Shown here: positions 53,412-64,000 of the stretch, piece after piece
How positions within the stretch are numbered: the first letter of the stretch is position 1
How the letters are laid out: every line of letters starts with the position of its first letter
From: Tubiluchus corallicola
Lineage: Eukaryota; Priapulida; Priapulimorpha; Priapulimorphida; Tubiluchidae
Reading direction: 5' to 3'
Length of the DNA: 64,000 nt
Assembly: GCA_030141605.1 (NCBI GenBank)
Contig: JAQGDQ010000097.1
Span: 239,001-303,000 of the forward strand
Made by a program: the position numbers and the translations under genes
Notes under the pieces: generated by a model
What the model was told of the DNA's origin: nothing
Seen by the model: the letters and a program-made list of their open reading frames with translations, nothing else
Database searches by the model: none

Positions 53412-54455
53412 CTTTTGCATACAACTACAGTTAATTTGACCAAATTTGCTAGGTCAGGCGGAAATTGAATAAATCACAATTTTTTGTTAAAGTTCCATTT
53501 GAGGCTGTAATTGAATTGAGAATAATGTAAATATCCGTGATATCGGCAACTGAAATCCATCAAGGTAACTGGTTTTAAATTAGTCACACTCGCATTTTCA
53601 ATCCAAGAACTGTTCCTGGTCAAGTGCTTTAATGGTTTATCAAAATGAAGATACCCTTATAAATAACAAAGCACTCCACAAACCTTATTCCTAAGAAAGA
53701 ATCTGCAATTTGCCTCCATGTCTTCAAACTTTTTCAGACTGTAAAAGGTTGTCCACGACTTACGACTGTAATGATGCCGAGCTTTAAGAAAAATTGGGGA
53801 ATCGGAATAAGATATGTAGATCCTTACGGAGCAATTTGAAAGAATTTTGCTTCGAGCTGTCAACAGTGAGATTTAATGCTTACTGCTTAGGCAGGCCAGT
53901 TCACCGTACGTGAACATAAGATGCTGAATTGTAAAGAAAAAAATTAGATAAAACTTTGTGTTGGAGCCTTTATAAAGTCAATAAATTCGTAATACTTAGA
54001 ACACATAATATACTAATAAATAGTCAACATCAGCACATTTATTCCATAAAACAGATTTTGACAGAGTAAAAATTTCGTATCCTTCAAATAAGGTTGCAAA
54101 ATAAACTGTGAATCTATTTTAATAACAAAATTCCCCAGTTTAGCTGTGAATCAATGTCAAGGTTTTGTTCACATAATATGTTATTATCCCACTACATTAG
54201 TCTATTGTTCATTATTACTTTCGTATGTACAACTTTGATTTTTGCTATAATTTTTTCACAGCACATTTGATTTGCCATAAACATTAGGCAAAGTTATATA
54301 ACATTCTTTTTACACTCATTGGTTAACTACTAGCGCGTGGCAAAAATACGGTTTTTTACTGATTAAAATTCTTACGCAGTGAACTTTTTTACTTTTTTTT
54401 TAAAAAGGAGAGCACATTCAAAAACATACTTTACAACATTACAACAGCCAAAAAT

Positions 54456-56308
54456 TTAACAGTCTGTAGATGTAAGCTTCGCTTTCTTGCTATGGTTAAC
54501 TGACTGACTTCTCGCACTATGGATGTTCATATTATTCACACTCATGGTTTGCTGTTGTCTCACACTACGCCCTTCACTGGTAAAATGAGTCTCGGTCTTC
54601 ATACAAAGAACTCGTTTATAAGCCTCCCTGTAAGCCTTATTTGTGGCTCCATATATCAGTGGGTTGACTGCCGAATTTACATGAGCCAAGAAGATGGTAA
54701 ACGTCGTATACTCTGCAGACCAGGTGTCATAATCGTCAAAGATGATTAAGATTAAAAAAGGGGACCAAGTTATGACAAAAAACATCGTCATGATAAAGAG
54801 AGTCTTCGCTAGTGCTAGTGCGGACTTCGACTTAGTAACCTCACTTTTGGTTTTTCCTGTGTGAACCTATAAAGAAGTAAATAACAAAAAAATAACAATA
54901 AAAGTGACCAAGTTGTTTATTGTTTTCTTGCTTGTTTAAATTAACCAACAACAAACTATGTATGAAAATTGTAAATTTGCAGGATTACTTTTACCTGTAA
55001 GCACAAAACGAAATTGCTGTTACAAATGCCCGTTTACACCTGTGGTTTTATAACCATTGAATTTCAAACTAATCCGGAACGTACAGCATTGGGATACTCG
55101 CAGCGACTCGCTTACTGAGTTTTTTCCCGATTCGCATCGGCTTCGGGATGTGAAGACGAAGCGTTCTTGCAAATTTCAGTTTCCTAGCCACTTTACAAGG
55201 CGAGTTACAACCCATTTCAAAACTAGCTGTTCTAAAAGCCAAGACTTCACCACGCACGCAGGTATGTATGTTTTGCTCGAACGTATTTGTAAAATATACA
55301 AACTTTACCAACATGCTACGTTTTGGATGATACCCTTCCGCCGGTTCTTTTAAGCCATTCAAATTTTTTTCTGCAATAGTGCCACCTCATACGACACTAC
55401 CAACGTCCAACACGTCACAAAACAACAGCAACAACAATGTTAGAACTGCATGGTGAATTGCTAATAAATCATTCCGCTGATGATCAATAATGCGCGAATA
55501 GTGTACATAATCTTTGCTTTCTTTAAATTATAATAATAGTACACGGACATTGTACGCAGACTATACTTCCGAAGTGATAAATGCTAAGAGATACGATTTT
55601 TACGGTTGCCGTAATCGAAACTTTAGTGAAAATTTAGAAAACGCCTTGTTTGTCTCGCAATGACAAAATAGCAAAGTTTTGTATTACACAGACAACGAGA
55701 GCAAAAACGAGAACGGGAGCGACTTCAGAGCGAAAAAAAGATCTATTTATAAGATCACACTGCAAGCAAATACTGAAAAAAGATTCCTGACTTTATTTTT
55801 GTAATGTTTGTAAATTTGAAAACCAAAATTGCGTCATTTCTCAAAACACTTAATGCGTAAATTCAGAATTTTTCCCCCATAGACTTCAACGTGACCTTTG
55901 TTACGAAATCGTAGATCTGCAGTAGCAATAAATTGAAATCAATTAAAATTAACTGTTATTATTTTAACGAAAGCCATTGAAAAAACATATCTCTGTCAGA
56001 ATGTGCAGAATATGTTCAAAATGATAACAGCGTTAGTTTACAGTTTGTACATTGGTCAGCTCTTTCGTGTTGCCTAGATAAGTTAGATACCTGCTAATAA
56101 CGGTTTACCAATTATCGATTACCAATAAGCTAGATAGATAAGTTATTACTTTATTAGCTCCTGAAATGAAATTACATACATCCAATAGTAAAATCGAGTA
56201 AATTGGAAAATTAAACGATCAATATAAAAATGTCCCAAACAAGGCCAATGGGCATTAACACGGCAAAAGAACTAAAGGTGAAGATATAAAGATCCACCTC
56301 TCTCTTTT

Positions 56309-56350
<42 letters not shown>

Positions 56351-59300
56351 CTTTCTCCTTTCCCTCTCTCTCACCTTGTTTTGAATAATACCGACTGGAA
56401 GACATGAGACATGTAAATCTGAAGCATGTCAACCTACTTAAATGAAAATTACAGATGTCCATTTTTGAGAGCTATTTTGAAAAAAAAACTTGTGCAAAAA
56501 TCGTGAACTAAGGAAGCTCTTAACAGCTGAAAATTTTGGAGAAATCCATGAACTGGTAATTCATAATTCATACTTTATAATAATAGTCATCCACAGCATC
56601 TTCATTTTTATTTGTAAAGATTTTGACTTTTTAGATTTTTAAGTCTATTCTCCAACAAACACTGCTGTTACACAACTCACCTTATGTTTGCTTTGCTGGA
56701 CACGTACAAAGATTTGAATGTAGCAGATAGCAATTACTATTCCAGGTGTAATAATCATAACTAATGCAACAAACATCTTATAGGTCCAATTCTGCAAAAT
56801 ATACTGTAATAATATTTGTTAAAGTAATGTTATTATTATTATTATTGTTGTTGTTGTTGTAGTTATTGTTATTATTAATTCAATTCAATAGTAATAATTA
56901 ATTATTATTTTCATTCAAGTAGTTGCGTTCTTGAACAGATAATGCGTCCAATTATGCGTTCCTTTGTTTAAAAAAACTTGTGGAATGGATTCGTCATGGC
57001 GTCGTCCTCATGTTTTACTTTGTACAAAAATATAGCAATGCAGCGATACCGTACTATGGAAACTCTAAATTTGGTATTAATATTACAGTAGGCTAGCGTC
57101 GAAGGTGTCTGCCTTGTAAGCAGTGGCGTTGTGCCATATGGGGCCCGGCCCCCCCCCCCAATTTTTTTAGAAAATGTCAAAAATTTGATGGGTGTCAGAG
57201 GCTCGTAATGAGACCGGTAAGCAAATTTATTTCCGACTTTTTGACACGCAATAGCGGGCCAGCGCTCCATAAATGCGAACAGTATGAGCATGAGTATGTG
57301 TTTACCTGAAAGTCAGGATGTAGTTAATTTGTTTGCATGTAATCTATTCAGGAGGCAGGCAGGAACAATTAACAAAGCAGCTCGTTGAGTAGTATTAGCG
57401 TCTTTGCACAAAAGACTGTTAGTTAACAAAACGGCTCAGTTAGCACTCGAGCTTCGTTCAGCAGTGTGTTATAATAGAGAATAAGTGAAATAATAGAGCA
57501 AAAACAATGCAAACATTGAAGTCATGTTGAGCTAGCCTAGTACCAGAGAGTCAGTTTGTCCAGCTAGCCTAGTACCAGAGAGTCGGTTTGGGAGACACAA
57601 ATTGATGAGCCACGGCTCAGCCACCTCCTGATTGGACATTACCGACTCTTTGCTACTCCTTAGCGACTCTTTCCCACGAGTTTGCTGCATAAAAGGGCGT
57701 GATTTTGAGCACATTTCATCATTTTTCTCCTGCTAGGAAAATCTTTGCTAGTTTTCGCTGCGATTTTAGCTATATTTCTTAAACGATGTCAAGGCAGTCC
57801 AATCTGACTTCATTAAATTAGCGTCGGATTCCTGACAGCTAATAAATACTTAATTAAATTTTAATTAAGTTTCCATTGCTATAGCTTTAAGTTAAATGCC
57901 AGTTGGGAATAAATAAATCGTTTTTCTTGCACGCAAAGTACTGTTTATTTTTTTTCAAAATTATACGTTTTTTAAACAGTTAAGTTCCGCCATTATATAT
58001 AGTCCCCCCCCATTTTTTTTGGTGCACGACGCCCCTGCTTGTAAGCAGGAGTCCTTGGTTGAAATCCATGATTCCAACTTTTTCACATTTCCTGTCTTTC
58101 AAGTTTGATATGAGAATTTAATTAACTGAGGATTTGTACCACTGTTAGTTGTTGTTGCATGCAAGTAGTTTTAGAGTCATGGGCCAATATGGCTAAATCA
58201 TCTTGTAACAGACACCATAGCGCTCTCAATACGTAGACTGACAAATCATGCTTTCCAGTTCTTACATCACTGTACATATAATATAATATTAGCTTCCTTT
58301 CTTGCACTGTCATCGTGGAGCTATTTGGCCAAGTTTTTAAGAAACACAACGCTCAGTAAAGCCTAAAAATACACAACAAGAATTCTTACTTTATTCCAGT
58401 TCAGAATACAATAGCGTGATCGCCTTTCCAACCACAAGCCTTCTTGAAAGACAATGCTGGGAATATTGCTAATGCTTGAGCATGTCCACACGGCCAGACA
58501 CATGAGTACGCACTTGCGAGCAGAGAACAACTTGCTAAAAAAGCAAACATTTCTGCGAATCATTAGGATTATGGCATTTTGCATTTTTTATACAGTTATT
58601 TATTATATCTTCTTTATACTAATGAGTTGTTTTGATTAATAACCCATTTAGACTTATAATCCTTGTAATCTGTCGCCCGACGTTTTTGGTTTTGAACATT
58701 TTTATAGACATATATTACTTTATTTTCAGTTGTTTTTGTATCACAATTTAGCACAATTAGTACCAAAAAACCCGCTCCAAAAGTGAAATTTTGTTTTTTT
58801 CAAGTAATGCTCTCTTTCTTTAATAATTCCTCGATACGGTAGGCCTATCTATTTGCTTCACGTTATATGTCACCTCTCTGGCTAACTATCTCATTATAAT
58901 AACATTTTCAACATAATACCACCTATTAAAGTTCGTATAAATAATTAAATAAATACATTATACAATAAACAAATAAATGAACAAATAAATAATATTTAAA
59001 TAATTAAAATGTTAGCATATGTACTTGTATGAATGAGGGTAAACCACTGCAACCATCCTGTTAAATGCAATCACCATTAGTGTCGCCACTGATGAACAAC
59101 AGACGATGTAACACACAGCTGCTGCTGTTTTACACAACAGAATGTTATCCAGCATCATCAAGGGATGTAGAAAACCTAAAAGCCACATATGATGATGGTC
59201 ATGATGAAGACGATGATGATAATCATGATGAAGATGATGATGGTAATGATGATGATAATGATAATGATGATGATGATGACGACAACGATTATGATGATGA

Positions 59301-60689
59301 TGATAAACATTTTTATTTGTAGATAGATATATACATGTATACATAAATATATACACGACCTCTACTTGTAAACCAATATGTACAGCATTAATTGCTATGC
59401 CAATTTAACAAATACCAAATTAGTTCAAACCGACATAGTAATGTGCGATATTATACAATATTATACGAATTGCATTTAGTTTGTTATCAAATGCTTGTTT
59501 GCATGTCATATTTACTCTTCTTTTTGTCATGATTTGAGGTCTTCAAAAAACGTTTTCTGGCACCACTAACCAGTTCAGACAGAAAGATTAACTCATTGGT
59601 TTATAGTGGTTTGCTGTGCTCAGAGACAGTTTTTTTTGTAACAATGTTTACTATTTGTCTTGTTTATACAGTATTTCAACTACAGCCATATAGTGACCTA
59701 CGTGAATATAAATGAGTCTTTACTGCATTTTCGTATGAATCATTGACATAGTCAGAGCAGAGCACTAGAAGTTTCTCTAAATTGTAAAGTAGATATTGAT
59801 TTTTTTACACACTTGTATCTGCGCGTGGTGTAGTTCACGCAGACAAACCCTAATTTTCGTCTCTAATTGGCATTAAATTTTGACAAGAAGTACGATAAAC
59901 CAAAAACAGAGAATGGTACTTACTAACGACAGCCATTAGACCCACAAAACCACATATCAGGCAATCAGCTAAGGCAAGATTTAATACAAAAATGTTTGCC
60001 GTATTTCGGACAGACTTTGACATCACGGATATTACGAGGATGTTTCCTACTGTTCCAAAACCTGAAACGTCACAGTAAGACAAATTACAGAAATAAGGTT
60101 GTTTCGGCACTACAGCCTACAGGTGCGCAAATAAAAATAAAATGATTTTTTAGTAAAGAAAATCGAATAAGCTGTGCAACCTGCTGCTACGCCTGGTACA
60201 TTTGTTTCATTTGACAAAACAATTATTAAGTGTGAAATATGAGGTATAATCCACTTAAAAAACATACTGCAATGAATCACTGGTGTTTAGATTTTCAATT
60301 TTTCATGTTGTACGTCCATGTACAGCAAACAAGGTCGTCTTATTGGCTTATTGTAGAGTACAATTTCAGTCATTTCGTCTTAGAGCTAAACAAGATATTT
60401 AGTAAATTCAGCTTTCTACTTGCTTAAGATGGCTGATAGAAATACTGGGTATTAGTAAAAAAAAATTTCAAAATAATGTTTGTATTCGAATCATACTTGT
60501 TGACTTAATATATAGTATACCTGTTGATATAGCTTGACTTAAAAGGAACAAGAAATTTCCAAGTGTGTACGGCTCCAAGAAACTTTGTAGTCGTTCGTCA
60601 TCGCTAGAATAATTGTAGCTGAAGTCACCACCAACGTCACTAATCCAACTTGCATTAAGTATTGCCGTTGTCATGCTTGAATTCAGCAT
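54456..60689 (-). CDS. GPCR D: tandem duplicate of GPCR C, six exons
   Basis: Exons (high to low): 60689-60521, 60061-59924, 59175-59025, 58534-58390, 56791-56681, 54866-54456; phases 1,1,2,0,0; 374 aa. It is nearly colinear with GPCR C. N-terminal sequons are NSS, NAS and NYS; NLALAD is in TM2, NRM replaces DRY, ECL2 reads EGLWLERRSRYC, TM6 reads TWSP, then FDDYDTW, NPLIY and KAYREAYKRVLC. Exon 2 is 138 nt instead of 144: six bases are missing, so TM1 reads NILVISVMSKS where C has NILVICAILMSKS. That removes two residues at the cytoplasmic end of TM1. Exon 4 ends in AAA before gtaag, a weaker donor than that of C. Intron 4 holds a SINE broken by a 917-bp hAT element; intron 2 holds a large (GAT)n expansion. 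Probably functional, though the TM1 deletion deserves checking. Confidence 0.88.
56297..56350 (-). repeat. (GA)n tract (sense strand) in intron 5 of GPCR D
   Basis: A short CT run on the plus strand, equivalent in position to 44092-44275 in GPCR C but much contracted. Confidence 0.9.
57080..58310 (+). mobile_element. tRNA-derived SINE interrupted by a hAT element
   Basis: Joining 57090-57120 with the sequence after 58045 restores a tRNA-like head: A-box-like taggctagcgtcgaaggtg, stem ctgc-cttgtaa-gcag, then ggttgaaatcc, a perfect B box. The body after it parallels that at 44975-45250 in GPCR C intron 4. Confidence 0.6.
57121..58037. mobile_element. Non-autonomous hAT-type element, 917 bp, with 8-bp target duplication
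   Basis: Ends are CAGTGGCGTTGTGCCA and, reverse complemented, CAGGGGCGTCGTGCACCA. Both sides carry the octamer CTTGTAAG (57113-57120 and 58038-58045). The homologous site in GPCR C intron 4 (ctttgaaag at 44951-44959) is empty. Poly-C runs lie next to both ends. An internal direct repeat (gctagcctagtaccagagag at 57531 and 57563) is present. No transposase frame is seen. Confidence 0.93.
59186..59310 (+). repeat. (GAT)n expansion in GPCR D intron 2
   Basis: About 120 bp of GAT/AAT triplets. The equivalent site in GPCR C (46072-46087) has only about five GAT units. Confidence 0.9.
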
Positions 60690-62761
60690 TGTCGTAATTA
60701 GCCAATATTATTTATGCCGACTTTATGAGATACATCATTAACGCTTTTCAAAAGCAATTCTTATTGTTAAAAGATAAAATATTGCGTGATAGTTTTCATC
60801 CATCTAGCGGCGTGTTAGGTTCTTAAAAAGTTTAGTGAAAAAAATCATAAAAAGTCGAATAGAAAGACTTTATAAACACGCATCAGCGCAACGAGTGCCT
60901 AGTTGGTAAAATTGTGCTTCTGCGCCAGTGTTGCGCGAGAATATTGTAACATAGATGTGGAAAACTCTTTATTAGTTTCCATAAATCCCATTACTTTACT
61001 CAACCTTATGTAATTTCCATTTCTTCTGCCACGTGGCTTGGCATCAGTTTGCACTTCATAAACAGGCAGCCCACACTCATTAACAGGACGTTATCACACT
61101 GCAGTAGCCTACAAGTCTTTTTGTTGATGTTTCCAATAAACAGACACTTGCTCGACAGCACAATGGTTGTCCTTTATTTATTTTTCTGATTCTATTGTCG
61201 GTGCACCCCAAAACAGAATGAGATGTCATTATTTGAGCTTTTAGTGCATTACTTCTTAGCATACAATCGCAATTTTGAGGCACCAGCAACCAAACTTTAG
61301 AAAGCAAAGTTAAAAATAATCAATATCTACTAATACTAATCATTTTATAGGTTTTAAATGATTTATATCAGAGTCAATTTAAATGTAATAGAAGGTACGT
61401 TTATTCTCTTCTGTTCTTCAATTGCTTGTGGGACAAAAATAATAATTGGAAGTTAAGCTTGCCTATGAAACGATTCCTTCCTTAAGGAGCCTTGCATTGA
61501 TGGGTAGCTTTACAAAAAGTTCAATTTGTTTACAGTGTTTGTATCATTTGTGTGAGCACAGAAACGACGTTTAATAATTAAACATTTTGGTAAACAAAAA
61601 TTAACTGTTTCTTTATGTCAGACATTACCAGCACTGATGCAAAATTGGCAACATTATTATTATTGTTTAAAAGAAGCCTGAATTGCTGTGAGGCCCAATT
61701 TTTTAGCTAAAGGTAATGTGAACTAACATATAGTGCAAATACAAATATAAACATAATAACTATTAATCTTTACAATATTTAATCTTTATAGGCTGCATCA
61801 TCTACGTATACGGTTTGTGTGAACTGAGAATTCAATATACGTTTTATAAGTCTAGAGGCTGCAATGTGAAGATGGATAATTTCCCAATCACACTTAGCAA
61901 GTTATAAAACAAAAACTCATAATGTGATTTTAAACGAAATTAAACGTGGCGTTACAAGTGATAGTGGATTGGCACTGCTTAGAGCCTTTGAAAGTCGGAT
62001 TAATTTAATACCAATGTTTCATGCATGTTAGAAGATAAAAGCACGACAACAAAACGCAAAAAATAACGGCAGAAACAAATGCTACAAAACTGCAATGGAG
62101 ACGAACATCATACTTACAAATGATTTGTCACAAAGAAATTTCATGCGGTCTTATTATACTCGTAAACACTTAAACAGTCACAACTATGAACGGCTGCATG
62201 TATCCAAACGAATTTGTTGGTTCATAAAACGTGAACAATTAATGTAATGCTCTACAAACATTTATAATCTGCCCTACCCGATGTCATAGGGACCCAAGTT
62301 TGGTCGTCAAAGTCCTTGGTTGTGAGCTTTTTCGTACAACAATAACATAATTTGGGACAGTCAAAACAATTAAAGTTTATTATGCTGAATGTTCACAAAG
62401 TATTTTATTTTATTGCAAAAATTGCAGTTATTTATATATTTTCAAACCTAAAATGCATGAAAAACACATTTCCACAATTTTTGTTGGATATGCACTACAC
62501 ATACAGCATCACAAACCCTAATTTAGAATAGAGCAGTGTGACTTATAATATCTTTGATATTTAACATGAACAACACTGACTCTAGAACGGTGTCTTAAAG
62601 AATTCCTTATTCTGCAAGTCTGACAAAATCAAATACACCCTTCTAACAGAGATTATAGTGAAGAGCACTACAACAGAGTCTTTTCAACATTATTAAGAAA
62701 AAATACGAAAATGGTAAAAAAAATCAAAATACGCTAAAGCAAGTCCGACCATCAGGTTCTA
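60690..62761. other. Intergenic region between GPCR D (5' end) and GPCR E (3' end)
   Basis: It carries the 5' flank of GPCR D, alignable to that of GPCR C, up to about 62335, then AT-rich sequence forming the 3' flank of GPCR E. A heavily decayed counterpart of the exon-4 relic lies at 62270-62335 (minus-strand tttgacgaccaaacttgg). No intact gene. Confidence 0.65.
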
Positions 62762-63972
62762 CTAATTATTTGTAACCGTTGCCTCTGCTGCAGGAGTTCC
62801 GATTCTCAGACAGACAACACGTTTGAATGCGTCTGCATAGTTTTTGTTCGTCAAACCATAAATGACAGGATTTGCAGCAGAATTGACGTGCGCCATGAAT
62901 ACCACGAAGGTCATGTATGGAGCTGGCCACGTGTCGTAGTCATCAAAAAGTATTAACACAAGAAATGGAGTCCAAGATGCTATGAAGAACATGGTACTGA
63001 TGAAAAGAGTTTTGGCAAGATTAAGTGCCGACTTTTTCTTGCGTAGATCTTTTTTGGTCCCAGCTGAAGAAATAACAGAAATACCAACCTAAAAGAGATG
63101 TTGCCAACATTACATGAAAATTGTGAATAACTCCGTGATTATTATAATGTTACGGGGCCGAAATGCCATTTATTTTCGAGCCCCTCTACGTTGTGATGGA
63201 CACCAGCACCAACACCGTTAGCATTATTATACCATGATCATATACCATTTCTTTACCTAAGCCAACATATACTGCCACCACTGCCACCACCATCATCATT
63301 TTGATAATCCACAACTTTATAAAGAAACGAACTGGGTCTTAAATATAAATGCATTGTAGCATTTCGTAGGGTACCTTTTGTTTGCTCTTCGCCACGTGTT
63401 TAAAAATGTAGAAATAACAGATTCCTATAACCACGGCAGGTGTTATTACCATCACCCAGGCTATGTACATTTTGAAAGTCCAATTCTGTAACAGAAAAAG
63501 CGAGAGCCGTTATAGATTACAGCATAAAAACCTCTTTTCCACGCGAGTGACTGGTGACGGAGGCAGTAAGCAAAATTTAACTATGGATGCTGTAACAGTG
63601 ATAAATTCTCATTTGAAGGACTTATAATTACGATTCTTTACTACGCTTCTTGACACTACCGTAGATCATCAACATTGGCACACCCACACGCCTGTGAAAG
63701 ATTATAGCAACATAGATTTTCTCCACGTATTCCATTCTAACTGAACTACTTATTTATGTGTATTATATTATAATTACATATACACAAATGGTGAATAAAG
63801 TGCCAATCCAATAGGTATAATTTTTACCGCGTTCCAGTTCAGTGTACAGGACCGGGATCTCCTCTCCAACCAAAGACCTTCGTCAAAAACAATGTTAGGA
63901 ATGTTAGCGACGTTGCTGTACAACCAAATGCTCACTGATATAAGAATGGAACTTCGTTTCGAAAACACCCGG
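62762..63972 (-). CDS. GPCR E: last three exons of a related receptor, cut by window edge
   Basis: Exons 4 to 6 are 63972-63828 (145 nt), 63485-63375 (111 nt) and 63088-62762 (327 nt); phases 2,0,0 as in A-D. The upstream exons lie beyond 64000. The fragment covers TM4 (SIWLYSNVANIPN), basic ECL2 (EGLWLERRSRSC), TM5 (MVITPAVVIGICY), a lysine-rich third loop (TKKDLRKKKS), TM6 ASWTP, then FDDYDTW, NPVIY and helix 8 KNYADAFKRVVC. The tail is short (about 15 residues), unlike the long Ser/Thr tails of C and D. It is the most diverged member of the minus-strand group and the closest relative of the exon-4 relics. Confidence 0.87.
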
Positions 63973-64000
63973 CTGAAATTATAGTGAAATATAAACAGAA

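Larger units (their letters stand above)
50090..54455. other. Intergenic region between GPCR C (5' end) and GPCR D (3' end)
   Basis: It contains the 5' flank of GPCR C, a decayed receptor exon (51905-52030), an inverted-repeat element, a 100-bp tandem duplication and an unrecognised plus-strand open frame (53161-53411). From about 53830 the second duplicated unit starts. The upstream 1.8 kb of GPCR C resembles the upstream of GPCR D, so shared regulatory sequence is likely here; none was pinpointed. Confidence 0.7.
53830..62335. repeat. Segmental duplication, unit 2 (contains GPCR D)
   Basis: The counterpart of 41830-52030, in direct orientation. Divergence is low in exons and moderate in introns. 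Unit 2 carries its own hAT insertion and a GAT expansion. Confidence 0.85.

Noticed and set aside
59065-59322. Asp-rich / His-rich frames around GPCR D exon 3
   Set aside because: (GAT)n expansion read through; true exon borders at 59025 and 59175 match the paralogues.

Overview
The window is animal nuclear DNA. It is AT-rich, its genes are split by GT-AG introns of about 0.3-1.9 kb, and it carries many microsatellites, LINE fragments and short inverted-repeat elements. The gene families (a cholinesterase-fold membrane esterase, melatonin/Moody-like class A GPCRs and a CHST-type carbohydrate sulfotransferase) fit a marine invertebrate. A tunicate or another invertebrate deuterostome seems likeliest, but this is inference; the sequence alone does not fix the species. 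Exon coordinates come from hand-read splice sites and were accepted only where reading phases closed and, for the receptors, where exon lengths agreed between paralogues.

Layout. (1) 379-11239, minus strand: a 10-exon gene for a 655-residue type I membrane carboxylesterase/cholinesterase-like protein with an intact Ser-Glu-His triad. (2) 15517-20845 and 27424-32889, plus strand: two tandem six-exon GPCR genes (A, B). (3) 37225-39357, plus strand: a two-exon Golgi-type carbohydrate sulfotransferase. (4) 42506-50089 and 54456-60689, minus strand: two tandemly duplicated six-exon GPCR genes (C, D). The last three exons of a fifth gene (E, 62762-63972) follow, and E continues past the right edge. 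Decayed exon-4 relics lie upstream of both C and D. (5) 53161-53411, plus strand: an unrecognised possible terminal exon between C and D.

All five receptors share one exon architecture. Where the exons are present, internal lengths are 144/151/145/111 nt, and intron phases in the four complete genes are 1,1,2,0,0. They therefore form one locally expanded family in two inward-facing blocks around the sulfotransferase. A/B and C/D/E differ sharply in extracellular loop 2 but share an acidic DDY..W motif at the TM6/ECL3 border. No shared pathway among esterase, sulfotransferase and receptors can be proven; their adjacency is only suggestive.

The rest is mobile or simple-repeat DNA: five LINE 3'-end fragments, at least four families of inverted-repeat elements, two hAT-type elements with exact 8-bp target duplications, tRNA-derived SINE heads, 31-bp, 61-bp and 100-bp tandem repeats, and long tetra- and hexanucleotide arrays. 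One 34-base assembly gap lies at 4801-4834.
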